NCBI GenBank assembly: GCA_007844125.1
Contig: CM017563.1
Span: 16,294,821 to 16,358,820 of the forward strand
From: Sinonovacula constricta
Lineage: Eukaryota > Mollusca > Bivalvia > Cardiida > Solecurtidae
Reading direction: 5' to 3'
DNA: 64,000 nt
Part shown: piece by piece, positions 9,956 to 20,985 of the stretch
Numbering within the stretch: position 1 is the first letter of the stretch
How the letters are laid out: each line of letters opens with the position of its first letter
Notes under the pieces: model-generated
What the model was told of the DNA's origin: nothing
Databases searched by the model: none
What the model saw: the letters and a program-made list of their open reading frames with translations, nothing else
Position numbers and translations under genes: made by a program

Positions 9956-9967
9956 GTTGCTCAAGCG

Positions 9968-11975
9968 TTGCGGCTCCTCTTTTACGATTTCACTCAAGAC
10001 AGGTCAAGCGGACATTGTCATGGATATAGCCTCTGGAGTTGTTTAGCCGGTCCACACTGATTCTTCACTATTCTTCCATCGGCCTTGTTGCCCTTGGTAA
10101 ATTTCCCGAAAACACTGCAGCCCTGGTTACCGTCTTCCGGGGGCCAGACCTCTGTTTGTTTCTCGAATGCGATGATAGCCTCTCGGACCTCAGGGGGTCA
10201 TTTTCCACAAGGTAGGCCAAACGGGCCGTCGGGGCCCAACGTTTGTTCGTAAATTGATTCCCAAACCAGGCAGGGATGACAGGGTGCACCTTTGCCGCGA
10301 ACTCCCACTCCTGAACCTCGGCGAAGCCTGTGCTAATGTCTTCGGGGAGAGTTCTATTAATGGCCACACGGGCCATGCGGTGACCCGGATGGCCGAACCT
10401 TCGGGAATAAGGCTTCGCCTCGCCGTGCCCCAGGAAGCTTGCGGGATAGCAGCCCTTCAGGTCGTTAGAAGTAACTTCCTAGGTATCGTAGCCCATCGAG
10501 TTCCAAAGCCCGCCGTGGCCGTGCTCCACACAAGCCTTATCGATGTCCGGGAGTAGGTTTACTGAAGTTGGCTTCAGCCGTTTCGCTCTTTGGCCTTGAT
10601 GCTGGCTGCATAGTTCTCGCCAAAGGTTCTCTCGGCTAAGGATTCATCCCCCAAGATTCTACACACTCTTTGCAGTCATTTTTGGGCCTTCTGAGTTCGG
10701 TACGTGCGGCCGTCCGAGAGCACAAACTGGTCGACGCTTAGCCGTCTGTCTTGTCCTCGGAGCAGCCAGACGGCTCACCCTGGGTCGCTTGTCGAGTGGT
10801 TTCCCAGACGCCGCCCTCGGTGGGAACCTCTCTTAGAGCTGGGAAGTGGAGGTCCATGGACCAGGCGTGGCCGTTGTGAGAGATGAGCACTACCAGTTTA
10901 TGGAAGCCCTGCTTGTACTTGCCACTGCTGCAGATGATCTCCAGCGATGCCCCGCAGGACAATTGCTCTTTTCTAATCGTGCTACATCTTCCACTATATC
11001 TCCTGTTTCATGGACCCGCTCTTGCCAGTTCTGTGTTTTCAGGCGCCTTGCGGGCGTTAGTCCCTGACCTCTCAACATACCTTCGAAGTGCTCTATTACA
11101 CGCTGAGCCACGCAGTTAAGGTCAGCGTCCTTTAATGGGGCTAAGTTGGCGAGGTCAGGGTCTCTGAGGCTGTAGAGCCCATACACCACCGCGGTGACCG
11201 GATAGGCGTTTTAATAAAACATACTGTCTACCCCAACAGCGGGGTCCGGCTTTGTGTCTCGGCAAATATCAACCACGCCTGCCCCTTCTTCCTCCCTTCA
11301 CGAACTGGGTTAAATTTGTCTTCAATTACTCAGTTGTCCTCAGCTCCCTTTATCAAGCATTTGATTCGCAAGAGAAAATGGCCCTCTGGAAGAGATGCGA
11401 GGAGCTGCGTCTCTCTTGCATCTGTCATGCGTGCGTCCAAGGCCAGTCGACCGGCCCTAGATACATACTCTCGGCAATATCAATGTCGCCAATATCAAGT
11501 GGGTCCTCGTACTTCACTATCCACGTGGAGAATCTCAAAGCGGCGCCATCTTACTGTCGTGTCGAGCTCGTGCTTGAGCTCATACGTAACTTGCTCCAGT
11601 TGTTCCCGTGTCTCGTTGAGCTCGATCATGACTGGCACCAATTTGTTCCGTGTCGCTGCGTGCCGTTTCACTTCAGCCCGTGCCTCTGCAAGTTGGCGCC
11701 TCACCCGGCTAATCTCTGACTGTGCCTCGTCGCGTTCTTGCTCCATCGCATCCAAGTCGCTCACCGCCTGTGCGGCACCGGCGAGGGCTTGGACGCGCAT
11801 CTTGTCGCGGGCTTCCATCACGTCGTCCAGCGCCTCTTCGAGCTCGGCTTCAAGCTTTTGTATTCTGCTTGATTCATGGCTTGGGTGCTTGGGAAAACCT
11901 AACGCCTGCATTCCTCTAAATCGAAGTTTTCTAATAGGACCCGAAGCTTTGGGGAGATCTTTGGGCCTCATGGAG
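9968..11975 (-). pseudogene. Polinton protein-primed DNA polymerase B, large internal deletion
   Basis: Reading 5' to 3' on the minus strand: 11,495-11,971 encodes an N-terminal coiled coil rich in Glu/Arg heptads (KLEAELEEALDDVMEARDK). 10,890-11,300 and 10,738-10,962 encode a conserved N-terminal part (GHAWSMDLHFPALREV). Near 10,440-10,480 NDLKGCYPASF resembles the polymerase motif with an Asp before Tyr-Pro. 10,068-10,376 continues with ISTGFAEVQEWEFAAKVHP. After 10,068 the sequence jumps to a short Cys-containing tail at 9,968-10,056 (SVDRLNNSRGYIHDNVRLTC) resembling an HNH/endonuclease VII-like end. The usual 1,000+ residue polymerase core is thus mostly missing. Multiple stops also occur. 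Confidence 0.65.
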
Positions 11976-12074
11976 TACAGCCCCTCTGGGTTGGCGAGGG
12001 AGGTGGGCCGTACCCGAGGGACCGAGATCCTTTGGCCCTCTGCAACATTGGGGTTTTCGTGAATTGTCTTTTCT

Positions 12075-12206
12075 TTGATTTATAGGCTAAAGATCCGTTG
12101 ATTTGGTACGCTGACCCGACTCTCGTGGTGGGGGTGCTTTTTCATTGATTTATTGGCTTAAAAATCCGACTGATTGGTCCGCTGCCCCACCCACACACCT
12201 GCTGCT
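12075..12206 (-). repeat. Polinton right terminal inverted repeat
   Basis: Reverse complement of 1,049-1,175, ending CACACCTGCTGCT. It is followed by the target duplication AGAGT at 12,207-12,211. Confidence 0.9.
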
Positions 12207-12211
12207 AGAGT

Positions 12212-13324
12212 AGCAAACACTCCAAACTAGTATAAATTTACCAACTAAACGTGTTGTAGGCGTAAACGGATAAGATATACTATATACCTTTACAACCAAT
12301 ACACCGTATCATGATTTATGTTGTTGTTTTTTTAATTCGGATCTTGTTTTACTTTTGCAAAAGTTGTTTTATACAGGGCATGGCGTTTTCCAGCTTTGGT
12401 AAGAGGTTCTTCTCACAACGGCATCTGTTTCAATTGAAAAACTGGATATGACGTTATATCAATATACTAGATAGGCAATGCTACAGCTTGCTTCTGGTAT
12501 CCACATGTAAGGATAATAGTAACAACCCCTGCTGTTTACAAATCTCTTCAAGCAGCATGTTATCATGTTGTTCTTCAAAATAAAATCATTAAATTGAATT
12601 GGATTTAGTCTCGTTGTTTTGAAAGTGCAATGCATACAAACTTCAGCTGTGCTTTCTTGTGGATTTTTGAATTAGCATTCGAACATTTAGCCAGCTAAAT
12701 ACATTTACATTTGAAAACATTTTGAAAAAAGCTATTCTGTTTTACCAAGGTATTATATTAATTTATTTTATAAACGTAGATGCTCTTCTAAATTTTAACG
12801 TGCTTTCTTGAAATATACTTTTTCTGAGCGGTTGTATTGTTTTCCGAAAGAAGATACTACGGAGCAAAGTGCCTATATTCTGTTTGGCATGGGAATTGTT
12901 AATAATAATATGCGAATTACGTACTCGTTCATTTAAGAGAAGTAAAAGAGTATTCAACCTAATACACGTGTAGTTTAAAAGAGATGCTATTTTATAAGTC
13001 CAGTAGGTACAGGCATTGACAAACGTAAATGCATGCAAATGCATCTATGTTGTGAATAAATACGCAGACAACTCCGTAAATGCACAGTAGCTTACAATAT
13101 ACACTAATGCTTCAACAAGCTGCCCAATTATTATCCAGGTCACTCAGTGCTACGATACTATGGGGATGCTCCTCAACTTTGAAGAAGAAGGTCTCAAGAG
13201 TTATTTATTTGTCCATGCTGTAAATAATTTCAATTTAAAGAAATCATACTTGATCAAATAACTTCGTTGTCAGTTATCTATCTGTTTATAGATACGCTTA
13301 AACATAAAAACATATTTGATTTAG
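12212..13324 (+). other. HSPA12-like intron 1, right part
   Basis: AT-rich intron from the Polinton to the TTTAG acceptor at 13,324. A minus-strand open frame at 12,763-13,044 has low-complexity composition and no recognisable domain. Nothing else is seen. Confidence 0.55.
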
Positions 13325-13459
13325 GTGGCACAGTGGACTTTACCATCCACGAGGTCGTGAACAATGGCTCTGTCAAGGAAGTAATTGCTGCGAGCGGTGG
13401 CCGCTGGGGTGGCATCAACGTTGACAATAAGTTTATAGCCTTTCTAGAAGAGATCACAG
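13325..13459 (+). CDS. HSPA12-like Hsp70 family gene, internal exon
   Basis: A 135-bp exon completing the DAGGGTVD phosphate loop begun at 344 (GTVDFTIHEVV) and encoding ASGGRWGGINVDNKFIAFLE, the region that in HSPA12 proteins follows the second phosphate-binding strand. Acceptor TTAG lies at 13,321-13,324, donor GTAATT at 13,460. It enters and leaves in phase 1, matching both neighbours. It is separated from the previous exon by a 12.98-kb intron, most of which is the Polinton. Confidence 0.92.
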
Positions 13460-14099
13460 GTAATTGTTTTAATTTGTTATTTCGCAATTCGACCTCGAAT
13501 CAAGTAAAATTGTATTTTTGAAAATACTTTTTAACATGATCCTAACCATATCATACATTACTGTCGTTTATCCCAAATGATATCTTTAACACAAGGTTCG
13601 ACTTAAAGTGTTATTATAAATATAATACTATTATTATTATTCGATGAACTGATTTAAAGCATGAATAACTATTTGATAGAAGGTGAAGTCAACACATGTA
13701 CCGAATCACACAATCACACACTACAACGGGACTTTGCGAGTGTCTACAGTAATTGGCTGTATCATTGCCAAAGGAGCACGTATTGACAATAAAGTAGTCC
13801 ATTTTAAAACGCTTACCATAGAATACATATTCTACTCGATCGACGACAATACAGAATAAATACTCCATATGTTATCCGGACAATGTGATTAACACGACCC
13901 CCTTGGATCGTCGGCAAAATGTTTCGACTATAACAACCAATAAAGTGGCTTTAAACTAATATTTAATATGACAAAAAATTACTTGGTATACTTGGACGGT
14001 CTCAATACGGCCAACACATAAGAAGCTTAGACGAATTTATAACACAACTGTAACAATTAACTGGTGGACAGCATGGGATTTGCTTCATCACTCATATTA
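13460..14099 (+). other. HSPA12-like intron 2, first part
   Basis: AT-rich intron with no recognisable gene or repeat before the repeat that begins near 14,100. Confidence 0.5.
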
Positions 14100-15370
14100 T
14101 TATCTTTAAATATACTGCTATAATCACATAATTCAATCACTAGCACACATCAGCATGCACATTGACGGCAATATAGATACTAAAATGAATACTTTTGGGG
14201 CAACAATGGACAAATATATAATATTTTATCATTGCAAAATCAAGCAAGCTAGCAGAACCACTATCTATATGTGAAACTTACCCAATGAAAAAAGGCATCA
14301 TGATCGTTCAGAAAAAATAAATTCACAGACAAAAGACAACAAAAGTAACAACATACTCTTTACATGCCCTACATTATGTCCAGTCTATCAATGAAGATGA
14401 TCCAAGAACTATAATTTCACCAGAGCACATTACAAAAAAACGACAGTATACAATTTTACTGACTACAAAATAACGCATACATTCAAAGATGGGGCTAGGA
14501 CTACAAGGTCAAAATTTACTGCCACAATATGCTTAGTCAAGGACATTGTTTACACTCAATTTAGACTAGTAGCAATCTACTTTGGTAAAGAATGTAAGTT
14601 CACCCCTAGGAACTCTCCCCACTTTCACAAAGAGAAATCCTTTAACCCCGTGCTGCTTTGGTGAAGGCAGCACACAATAGCAAGAGATAACCTACAAAGA
14701 GCTCTATTAATCGCGCACGACTCGTTTCAGTAAAAACAATGTCTTTGTTTTTTTGTATCATCGGAAAAGCCAGATTTTATTTAAAAAAATACAACACTTA
14801 AATACCTAGAAGACATGAATTATATAAGACACATTTAATTCTCTACTGAACTATATTATATATACTAAACTTATTTAATTACCAACCAAGCTTACCGTCT
14901 TACACACTTTTTCCGTACTTTATTCACTTTAAAACAATCGCGCAACTAGTACAACTTATATACAGTAATCCCATTGCGCGTCCGAATTGTCTGATTTCAA
15001 ATGTTTGGGGAAATACCATTGACAACTTCTTTAAAGCGATACTACCAGTAATCATAGTTCCTGCTTCAAATATAGTTAAACGTAAAAATATGGAGAGAAA
15101 AAAATAGACATAATCCGACTTCATGGAGTCAATTCTTCTAAGTAAGCAAATAAAGTCATTAAAATCGCAACTAGTACAACTTATATACAGTAATCCTATG
15201 GCGCGTCCGAACTGGCTGATTTCAAATGTTTGGGGAAATACCATTGACAACTTCTTTAAAGCGATACTACCAGTAATCATAGTTCCTGATTCAAATATAG
15301 TTAAACGTAAAAATATGGAGAGAAAAATAGACATAATCCGACTTCATTGAGTCAATTCTTCTAAGTATAT
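14100..15370. repeat. Unidentified dispersed repeat, copy 1, with internal tandem duplication
   Basis: About 1.2 kb similar in the same orientation to 33,190-34,095. Shared landmarks are CATCAGCATG followed by TTGACGGCA, the block TCAAAATTTACTGCCACAAT (14,510 and 33,652) and CTGATTTCAAAT (15,218 and 33,937). It contains a 225-bp tandem duplication (about 14,940-15,164 and 15,165-15,370) that is nearly identical between units and absent from copy 2. No protein domain is evident. It may be a transposon fragment or part of a local duplication. Confidence 0.7.
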
Positions 15371-15649
15371 TAAGCCTTTCTTCTTTGTCCTTTTTTCTTT
15401 TGTTTGTTTTTGTTGTTGTTGTTTTTTTAACTTTTTAGACTTCGGCCGATCTTTTTCATTTGAAGAAAGAAAAGGTGGGTTTGGAAGTGTGTGCCTATGA
15501 TTATGTTATGGTTCTGAACGCTCTTATTAGCTTCTTGCGTTGTCAAAATGACAAGGATTAAACAATATATAAACAAAATGTATTATTCTGCGTTTTCAAA
15601 ATTTAACATTTTAAAAAATATAGCGGTAAATAAAGTGAATAACACATGT

Positions 15650-17610
15650 ATTGGGCAGTCCGATAACTCGGTTACTTCCCTTGAATTCAAAGGGAGGCTA
15701 CTCCCCTGGGGACTAAGTGAAAAAAAAAAGATGGCGGACAAGGACAAAGAAATCAACGAAGCTTGTGTAAACAACTAAGAATTGGACCATTTCAAGCTAA
15801 CAGATTTGAAGAAGTACCTGGCGAATCGTCGTTTGACTAGATCCTGAAGGGAATATCAGCTAATCGAGCGAATTATCGGCGCTCACAAGCTAGATATTAC
15901 TGACAATTATGAATTGAAAAGGAGACACCAACTCGAGAAGAATTAGTAACACTCCACCCTCCCTTAACTAGTAACAGGTCGCCCTTGATCGGTAACAGTT
16001 CGCCCTTGATCGGTAACATGTCGCCGTCGGATATTAGTGTATATGTCAAGCAAAAATGTATGCTTGTTAACTTATCTATAATTATTTCGACACCTTTCAC
16101 ATCAAATTGTATTTGTTTCCATCGGCTTCATATGCATTATGAGTACTTCGGATATAAGTGTACCATTTCCACGCGTTAAATGAAGGGGGAAAATGACGTC
16201 AAGTAAAGTTTATACTTGATTTAATTTGTCATATAGTGTATCATATATAATATTTTATAAGATATGCATACAAATACAATTAGTTGGTTGCCGTCTTAGT
16301 CGACTTCTTCATACTGTATTGTGATAAAGCTAGCGTACGTTGCGAGATTGAATCACTGACTAGTCTATTAATTGCAAGCACTTATGTACGTCTATGACGG
16401 CAAGCATCAGTTAAGATCATGGTGACTAATTATCAATCAAAATTAGTGCTGACGCTATCATCACAATAATGACTAGGCAAAAATCAATTAACAATCACAC
16501 ACTGACCAATTTATTAATTTTAAATTTTATATACGCCTATGTCGGTAAACATTAATCAAGATCACACTGACTAATTATCAATCAAGATTAGTGCGAATGG
16601 TAACATCACAATAATGTCTGTAGGCAAACACCAATTAACGTTCACGCTTTTATGTGCAATTATAAGATAACTGCATACTCAAGTCATCTTGAGTATGACA
16701 ACCTTACTAAAGTATTTGCAACAAAATATGTATGCAACTAAGTAACATTAAAATCCTTGCAACAGCGGAATTTTATTGAAATATACAATTTGAAATAAAT
16801 AAACCACGTACAACGTATAATTATTATTTTTTAGGTCGCAACATTGCATTTAAATCATGGAACAGTGACAGTTCGTATATTGTACTGGGAGGATCAGATA
16901 TTTTTTCTTTGGTTAAAACAATTTTAACATATGAAAAATAAAAATATAATAATTTACGATGCTAATAATACGATGTTTATAATAATAAAGAAGGAGACAA
17001 AAGAAGCATAAATTTAATGTGAATGGTGTCAAAATAATAAAAAATTAATAAGTTTACATTCTTTTTACTTAATTTCTTAAAGATTTTTAAGGGCGAAGGG
17101 TGGCGTATACACTTATATCAGAAGAGCTCATAATGTATATTAAGACGAAGAAAACAAATACAATGTGAATGGTTATAAATAAATTAACCAATTTACTTTT
17201 TTTCTCGATGTATACACTTATATCCAAAGGCGACATGTAGCAAGGGCGAACTGTTACCTATCTCGGGCGACCTGTTACCAATCAAGGGCGAACTATTACC
17301 AGTTAAGGGAGGGCGAAGTGTTATAATACCATCAAAATGCGTCGCAGCCGCTTGTTTTGAGGAAATCGATGCAATGAAACAGTTCTGTTTTCGACCACCT
17401 TCCCGCTATAAACAACACCTTTACATATTCAGCAATATTTCGGCGATTTCCATTTTGGTTTTGTTTCTTTCTTTAATCAACTTTCCATATCACTTGATGT
17501 GTGTGTTATACACGCTGATAAAATTTCTACTTATACCCCGGAAGTTTTAATGCGCATGCGCATTCGGAGAGTACTCAAGGGAAGACAACTTAGTTATCGG
17601 ACTGCCCAAT
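15650..17610. mobile_element. Non-autonomous DNA transposon with terminal and subterminal inverted repeats
   Basis: Both ends carry TTGGGCAGTCCGATAACT (left 15,651; reverse complement ending at 17,609) and a further match CTTCCCTTGA giving roughly 35-40 bp. A second, inner inverted repeat (15,945-16,045 versus 17,230-17,325) consists of short tandem copies of AACAGTTCGCCCTTGATCGG and ends in GATATTAGTGTATA-type sequence. The middle has a ~145-bp tandem duplication (16,355-16,500 and 16,500-16,648). No transposase is visible; the only small frame, MADKDKEINEACVNN near 15,730, is too short to call. Superfamily and target duplication are undetermined. Confidence 0.75.
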
Positions 17611-18226
17611 TGCTCGCCATATTTTATTTAAGCCAGAACACTCGCGTGGTAGAATTACTTTAAAGTCGTATTAGTGCACCATCTTTTTATGTTGAAAATG
17701 TATGGACAATGTTGTGAAAGTTAAATTTGAGTTGGAAATTCAATTGGATATGATCAGATTTAATGTGTTTTATTTGTTTAATGCTGTTTGAGTATGTGAC
17801 TAAAGCTTATTTGGCTAACTCTGATATATCCACTGGCAAGACTTGCAAAGTGTCTTTAATGTACATATATATGTAGTATATAATATTAATTCAATGGAGT
17901 CAATTTCCTCCAGACAATAAATTTCACCATGATCTCTGCGTTTTCCGCAAGCTGGAATAAGACATTCTATGTAATGAAGATAGACCTGCGTTTATAAGAA
18001 CGCATTTAATTTGCTCATGTCTTCCGGTATAGTACCCGAAAAGTACGTGATCAAATGTTACAATGTGGACAGTTTTTCATTCTAGCTGTACATTTTTTCC
18101 TAGGAAGCTACTTCCTATTCTTAAATGCGTGCAGATCATATCGAGCGTTGTTAAGAAATATATTTACCTTGGGATTTGTTTAATCTATTATCCGCCTTCC
18201 TATTATGGTCTGTTATAATGTAAGAA
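17611..18226 (+). other. Intron 2 sequence between transposon and SINE
   Basis: AT-rich, no recognisable features. Confidence 0.4.
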
Positions 18227-18541
18227 CCGGGCCTTGTAGCGCAATCGGTAAAGCGTCGTCTCCAGGAACGGGAGGTCCCAAGTTCAAACCCGGGCCGCGG
18301 CATACCAAACTCGTTAAAATGGTAGTTGTATAGCTCCCTTGCTCACGCTCAAGCAAATGTAAGGGTAGTTCCACAGCTGCCTGGTCGGGTGTCAGGATAA
18401 TATACCTGGTCGTGGTATCATGCCCGGTGTTAACGGCTTGCTATACACAGTGAAGGCCGCACTATGTCTGATTCAAGTGGACACCATTTCCAAATAACTG
18501 AACTACTGTTGGTGGTACGATAAACCCCAAAAACAAACAAC
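18227..18541 (+). mobile_element. tRNA-derived SINE, second copy
   Basis: Head GGGCCTTGTAGCGCAATCGG with A-box spacing and the B box AAGTTCAAACCCG at 18,282-18,294. The body is similar to the 6.3-kb SINE (GGTGTCAGGATAATATACCTGG), and the tail is AAACCCCAAAAACAAACAAC. Flanks AATGTAAG (18,218) and AATGTAGG (18,543) may be the target duplication. The tRNA-like head would fold as a pseudo-tRNA; it is not a functional tRNA gene. Confidence 0.8.
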
Positions 18542-18599
18542 ACAATGTAGGTATCTGCTTCCCTAAGACCTATATTTAACATTATGCCACCTGCACCTT

Positions 18600-19820
18600 G
18601 TATTGCAGACTATCCGGTATTCACTTTCCTTGTATTCGTGCATGTACATGGCTTGGGATCCAAGCCGAATTGAAATTCTGCTTAACATTTGCATATTTGA
18701 TCTTTTTATTTCTTCTTTCAATTCACGTCTATTCTGTTCGTAAATTGTCTGAAGCGCTCATACTAAAAACTAAGAGTGTCGAGGTACATATTTATTGTTG
18801 ATCGGCAATTTTGTTCTATTTAAACACATTTTATTGGTTATATTTGCCAATAGCATGCTTACTGTCTAGTTTATTTTGGCGTTGTTATGATTCTGTTGAG
18901 TTCAATCAGAATTACTCTTGCTTTTATAATATGTTTGTTTGTATCCTTGCTATCGTCGGTGTAGATGTGGATGTGAGTAGGGTATCTCAGTACTAAGGAA
19001 ATAATCTGTCTTATCGAATACGTCTACTAAATCTGTTTTAATGTTAATGGATTTGATCCCTACATGGAGCGGATTTACTGAAGGTGATCGGCTATTAGTC
19101 CCATTTGTGTCTACAATAGTATAATGATCCGTTGTGTTATGGTTCTGTAAGTTGGATTGGCTACTCTTCTATCCTGTTAAATATGTCTTTATATGTGTTT
19201 AATAGGTTTGTAAGTCTATTTTAACGGGTCCAGTACTTTAGGCTGTGTATTTCTATTTTGTATTTTATAGAATGTTCTCCTATTACTGCATGTATTTGTT
19301 CTCTGCATGAGTAATGATGTTCCCTTAATATTATTTTAAGATTCTCTGTTTTGAAATCACGTGAGCGTTTATAAGCCCCCAAACAGATTGCCACTTTTAT
19401 TACACCATGATTTTTCTCAAATTAGAAGGGCAGTGTGTAATTTAGCTTTAGGGCACAACACCTTCATCGGTCTCAAAAATGTCATATGAAGATCCCGCCA
19501 TACGTCGCCTGGCTATGAAATTTCACCTTAGGAATGCGCAGATATGGATAAGGTTAATAACGGTAGAAAATCGGAATATACGTTTAGGAGAGTGGTGTAA
19601 GAATGTTAGTAAAATAGGAATTTAAATAAATTTATCTTAGCATGGTGCATTTTACACACTTGTCCAGTGTTTAAACAGGGTATAATATTGGCTTACCTTC
19701 TTTTGCCTACACATGTTACCGTTTAGACGGAAATAGCTGTATTGTCTCATTTGAAAGGTGTGAAAACATTACCGCCTACATGCGCGGAAAGTTGGCCGTA
19801 ATCAAGAACAACGACTGGTA
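18600..19820 (-). mobile_element. LINE fragment with RNase H region, copy 1
   Basis: Minus-strand reading near 18,950-18,990 gives IYTDDSKD, resembling the first catalytic Asp strand of a retroelement RNase H (TDGS-type). The whole block is similar to 35,960-37,150 in the same orientation (TTATTGTTGATCGGC, ATGTTAATGGATTTGATCC, GCATGTATTTGTTCTCTGC). Stops throughout. It is probably the 3' part of an RNase-H-bearing non-LTR element. Confidence 0.55.
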
Positions 19821-19839
19821 GCTGCATCTACAAATTGTA

Positions 19840-20985
19840 AGACGAATGCATACTCGTATCGGTGGTAGCTGCTTCAGAAATCTACGACACATGGAACGCA
19901 ACACCGTGTACATTGTGTCTGAGAAAAGTAAGAAGATAGTTTTAACTTATCTACTCATCTCATGCCTCCCATCAAATGCGCTTCTCTTAGATCGACCGTC
20001 ACACTTCCGTATCTACGTGGATTTAAGCTACCTCATCCCGTAAATAGTAACACCATATTTCACATCTCGATGAAGACCGGATTATTCGCGGGAATGAACC
20101 GACCGCTGACAAGTCGAAGATTGTATACTTACTGTCAGGTCCGATGCCGTCAGGGCACAAGCGCTGCCAGACAAACACATCCTAAAAGTGATTGCGTCCT
20201 GCACACCAGATGACGTCATACTATACGGCTTTTTGATATTAGAATTCAATGGCATCACACCTGTTGAACCTGACGGAATGTCCGTCGAGTAACTCGAGTA
20301 GTATTAGTCCCCGTTTAGAGTAAGTGGATGAATTGCCAATAAACTGAAGTCATAATTTGAGACGACGAATGTTTCTTTCGGACAGCCAGATTGGTCTTTA
20401 TTGACTTGCTCAACAAAAGCCATGCGTTTCCAAGAGGGCTTCTGAGATTAACGCGCTGACAAATCCACACATGACAAACCTGCAGACCCGCTGATACGTG
20501 ACTACTGCATGAGAGGTGTTTTGGCAGGCAGGACCCAAGTGGATTTCTGACGCAAGAGGCGTGCCTATATGGAAGACTGACCCTCTCCTGGTGGGCATAT
20601 CGAAACGCTGATGGAATCTACAGCTGTAACAGTTTTATCTCTATTGATATTGGGGATGGTGGGAGCCTCAGTGCAAACTATTTTCACAGAATTCGAGGCT
20701 GTACTCAAGGATAGACCACTGACGTTTGCATCTTTAGACTTTAGCGATCCTGCGCACGTAACGCCTTAATGTCTGTTATTCGGTCGCAGGGTAACGACGC
20801 TGTCATACAATGACATCACACACCACGAGGCCGGGAGAACTGTTGCAAATGCTGACCATGCGACATTCAACCGCCTCGCTAGGCAACATCAGCAACTCGT
20901 CCACCAGTTTTATAGACGCTGAAAGACCAAATACCCCACGTCACTTTGCAAGCAACATCGATCTTTTGGCTCAAACCTGCTGACG
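19840..20985 (+). mobile_element. BEL/Pao LTR-retrotransposon relic, internally deleted
   Basis: Two pol regions are readable. At 19,960-20,075 LPYLRGFKLPHPVNSNTIF matches the linker downstream of the BEL/Pao protease region. At 20,690-20,935 FEAVLKDRPLTFASLDFSDP, then LLFGRRVTTLSYNDI, then HATFNRLARQHQQLVHQFYRR match the C-terminal part of the integrase. Reverse transcriptase between them is absent, and frameshifts and stops are frequent. No LTRs were found at either side. The call rests on motif order; the deletion is inferred from spacing. Confidence 0.65.

Larger units (their letters stand above)
1049..12206. mobile_element. Polinton/Maverick DNA transposon, decayed, about 11.2 kb
   Basis: A virus-like self-synthesising DNA transposon inserted in intron 1 of the HSPA12-like gene. 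The evidence is inverted repeats at both ends starting AGCAGCAGGTGT, a short target duplication, and a gene set diagnostic of the group: a retroviral-type integrase with D-D-E residues, a packaging ATPase with Walker A and B motifs, a double-jelly-roll-type major capsid protein, and a protein-primed family-B DNA polymerase remnant. Intact Polintons are usually 15-20 kb. This copy is shorter mainly because most of the polymerase is deleted. GC content is clearly above that of the flanking intron. Almost every gene has stops or frameshifts, so the copy is not autonomous. No adenovirus-type protease gene was recognised. Marine-invertebrate relatives of this group are also called adintoviruses. 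Confidence 0.92.

Noticed and set aside
11316..12062. 248-codon Ser/Arg-rich plus-strand frame
   Set aside because: Shadow of the minus-strand coiled-coil coding sequence at 11,495-11,971, whose heptad pattern is clearly protein-like.
18227..18300. Possible tRNA gene
   Set aside because: Has A and B boxes but no convincing full cloverleaf pairing, and it continues into a body shared with another SINE copy; it is a SINE head.
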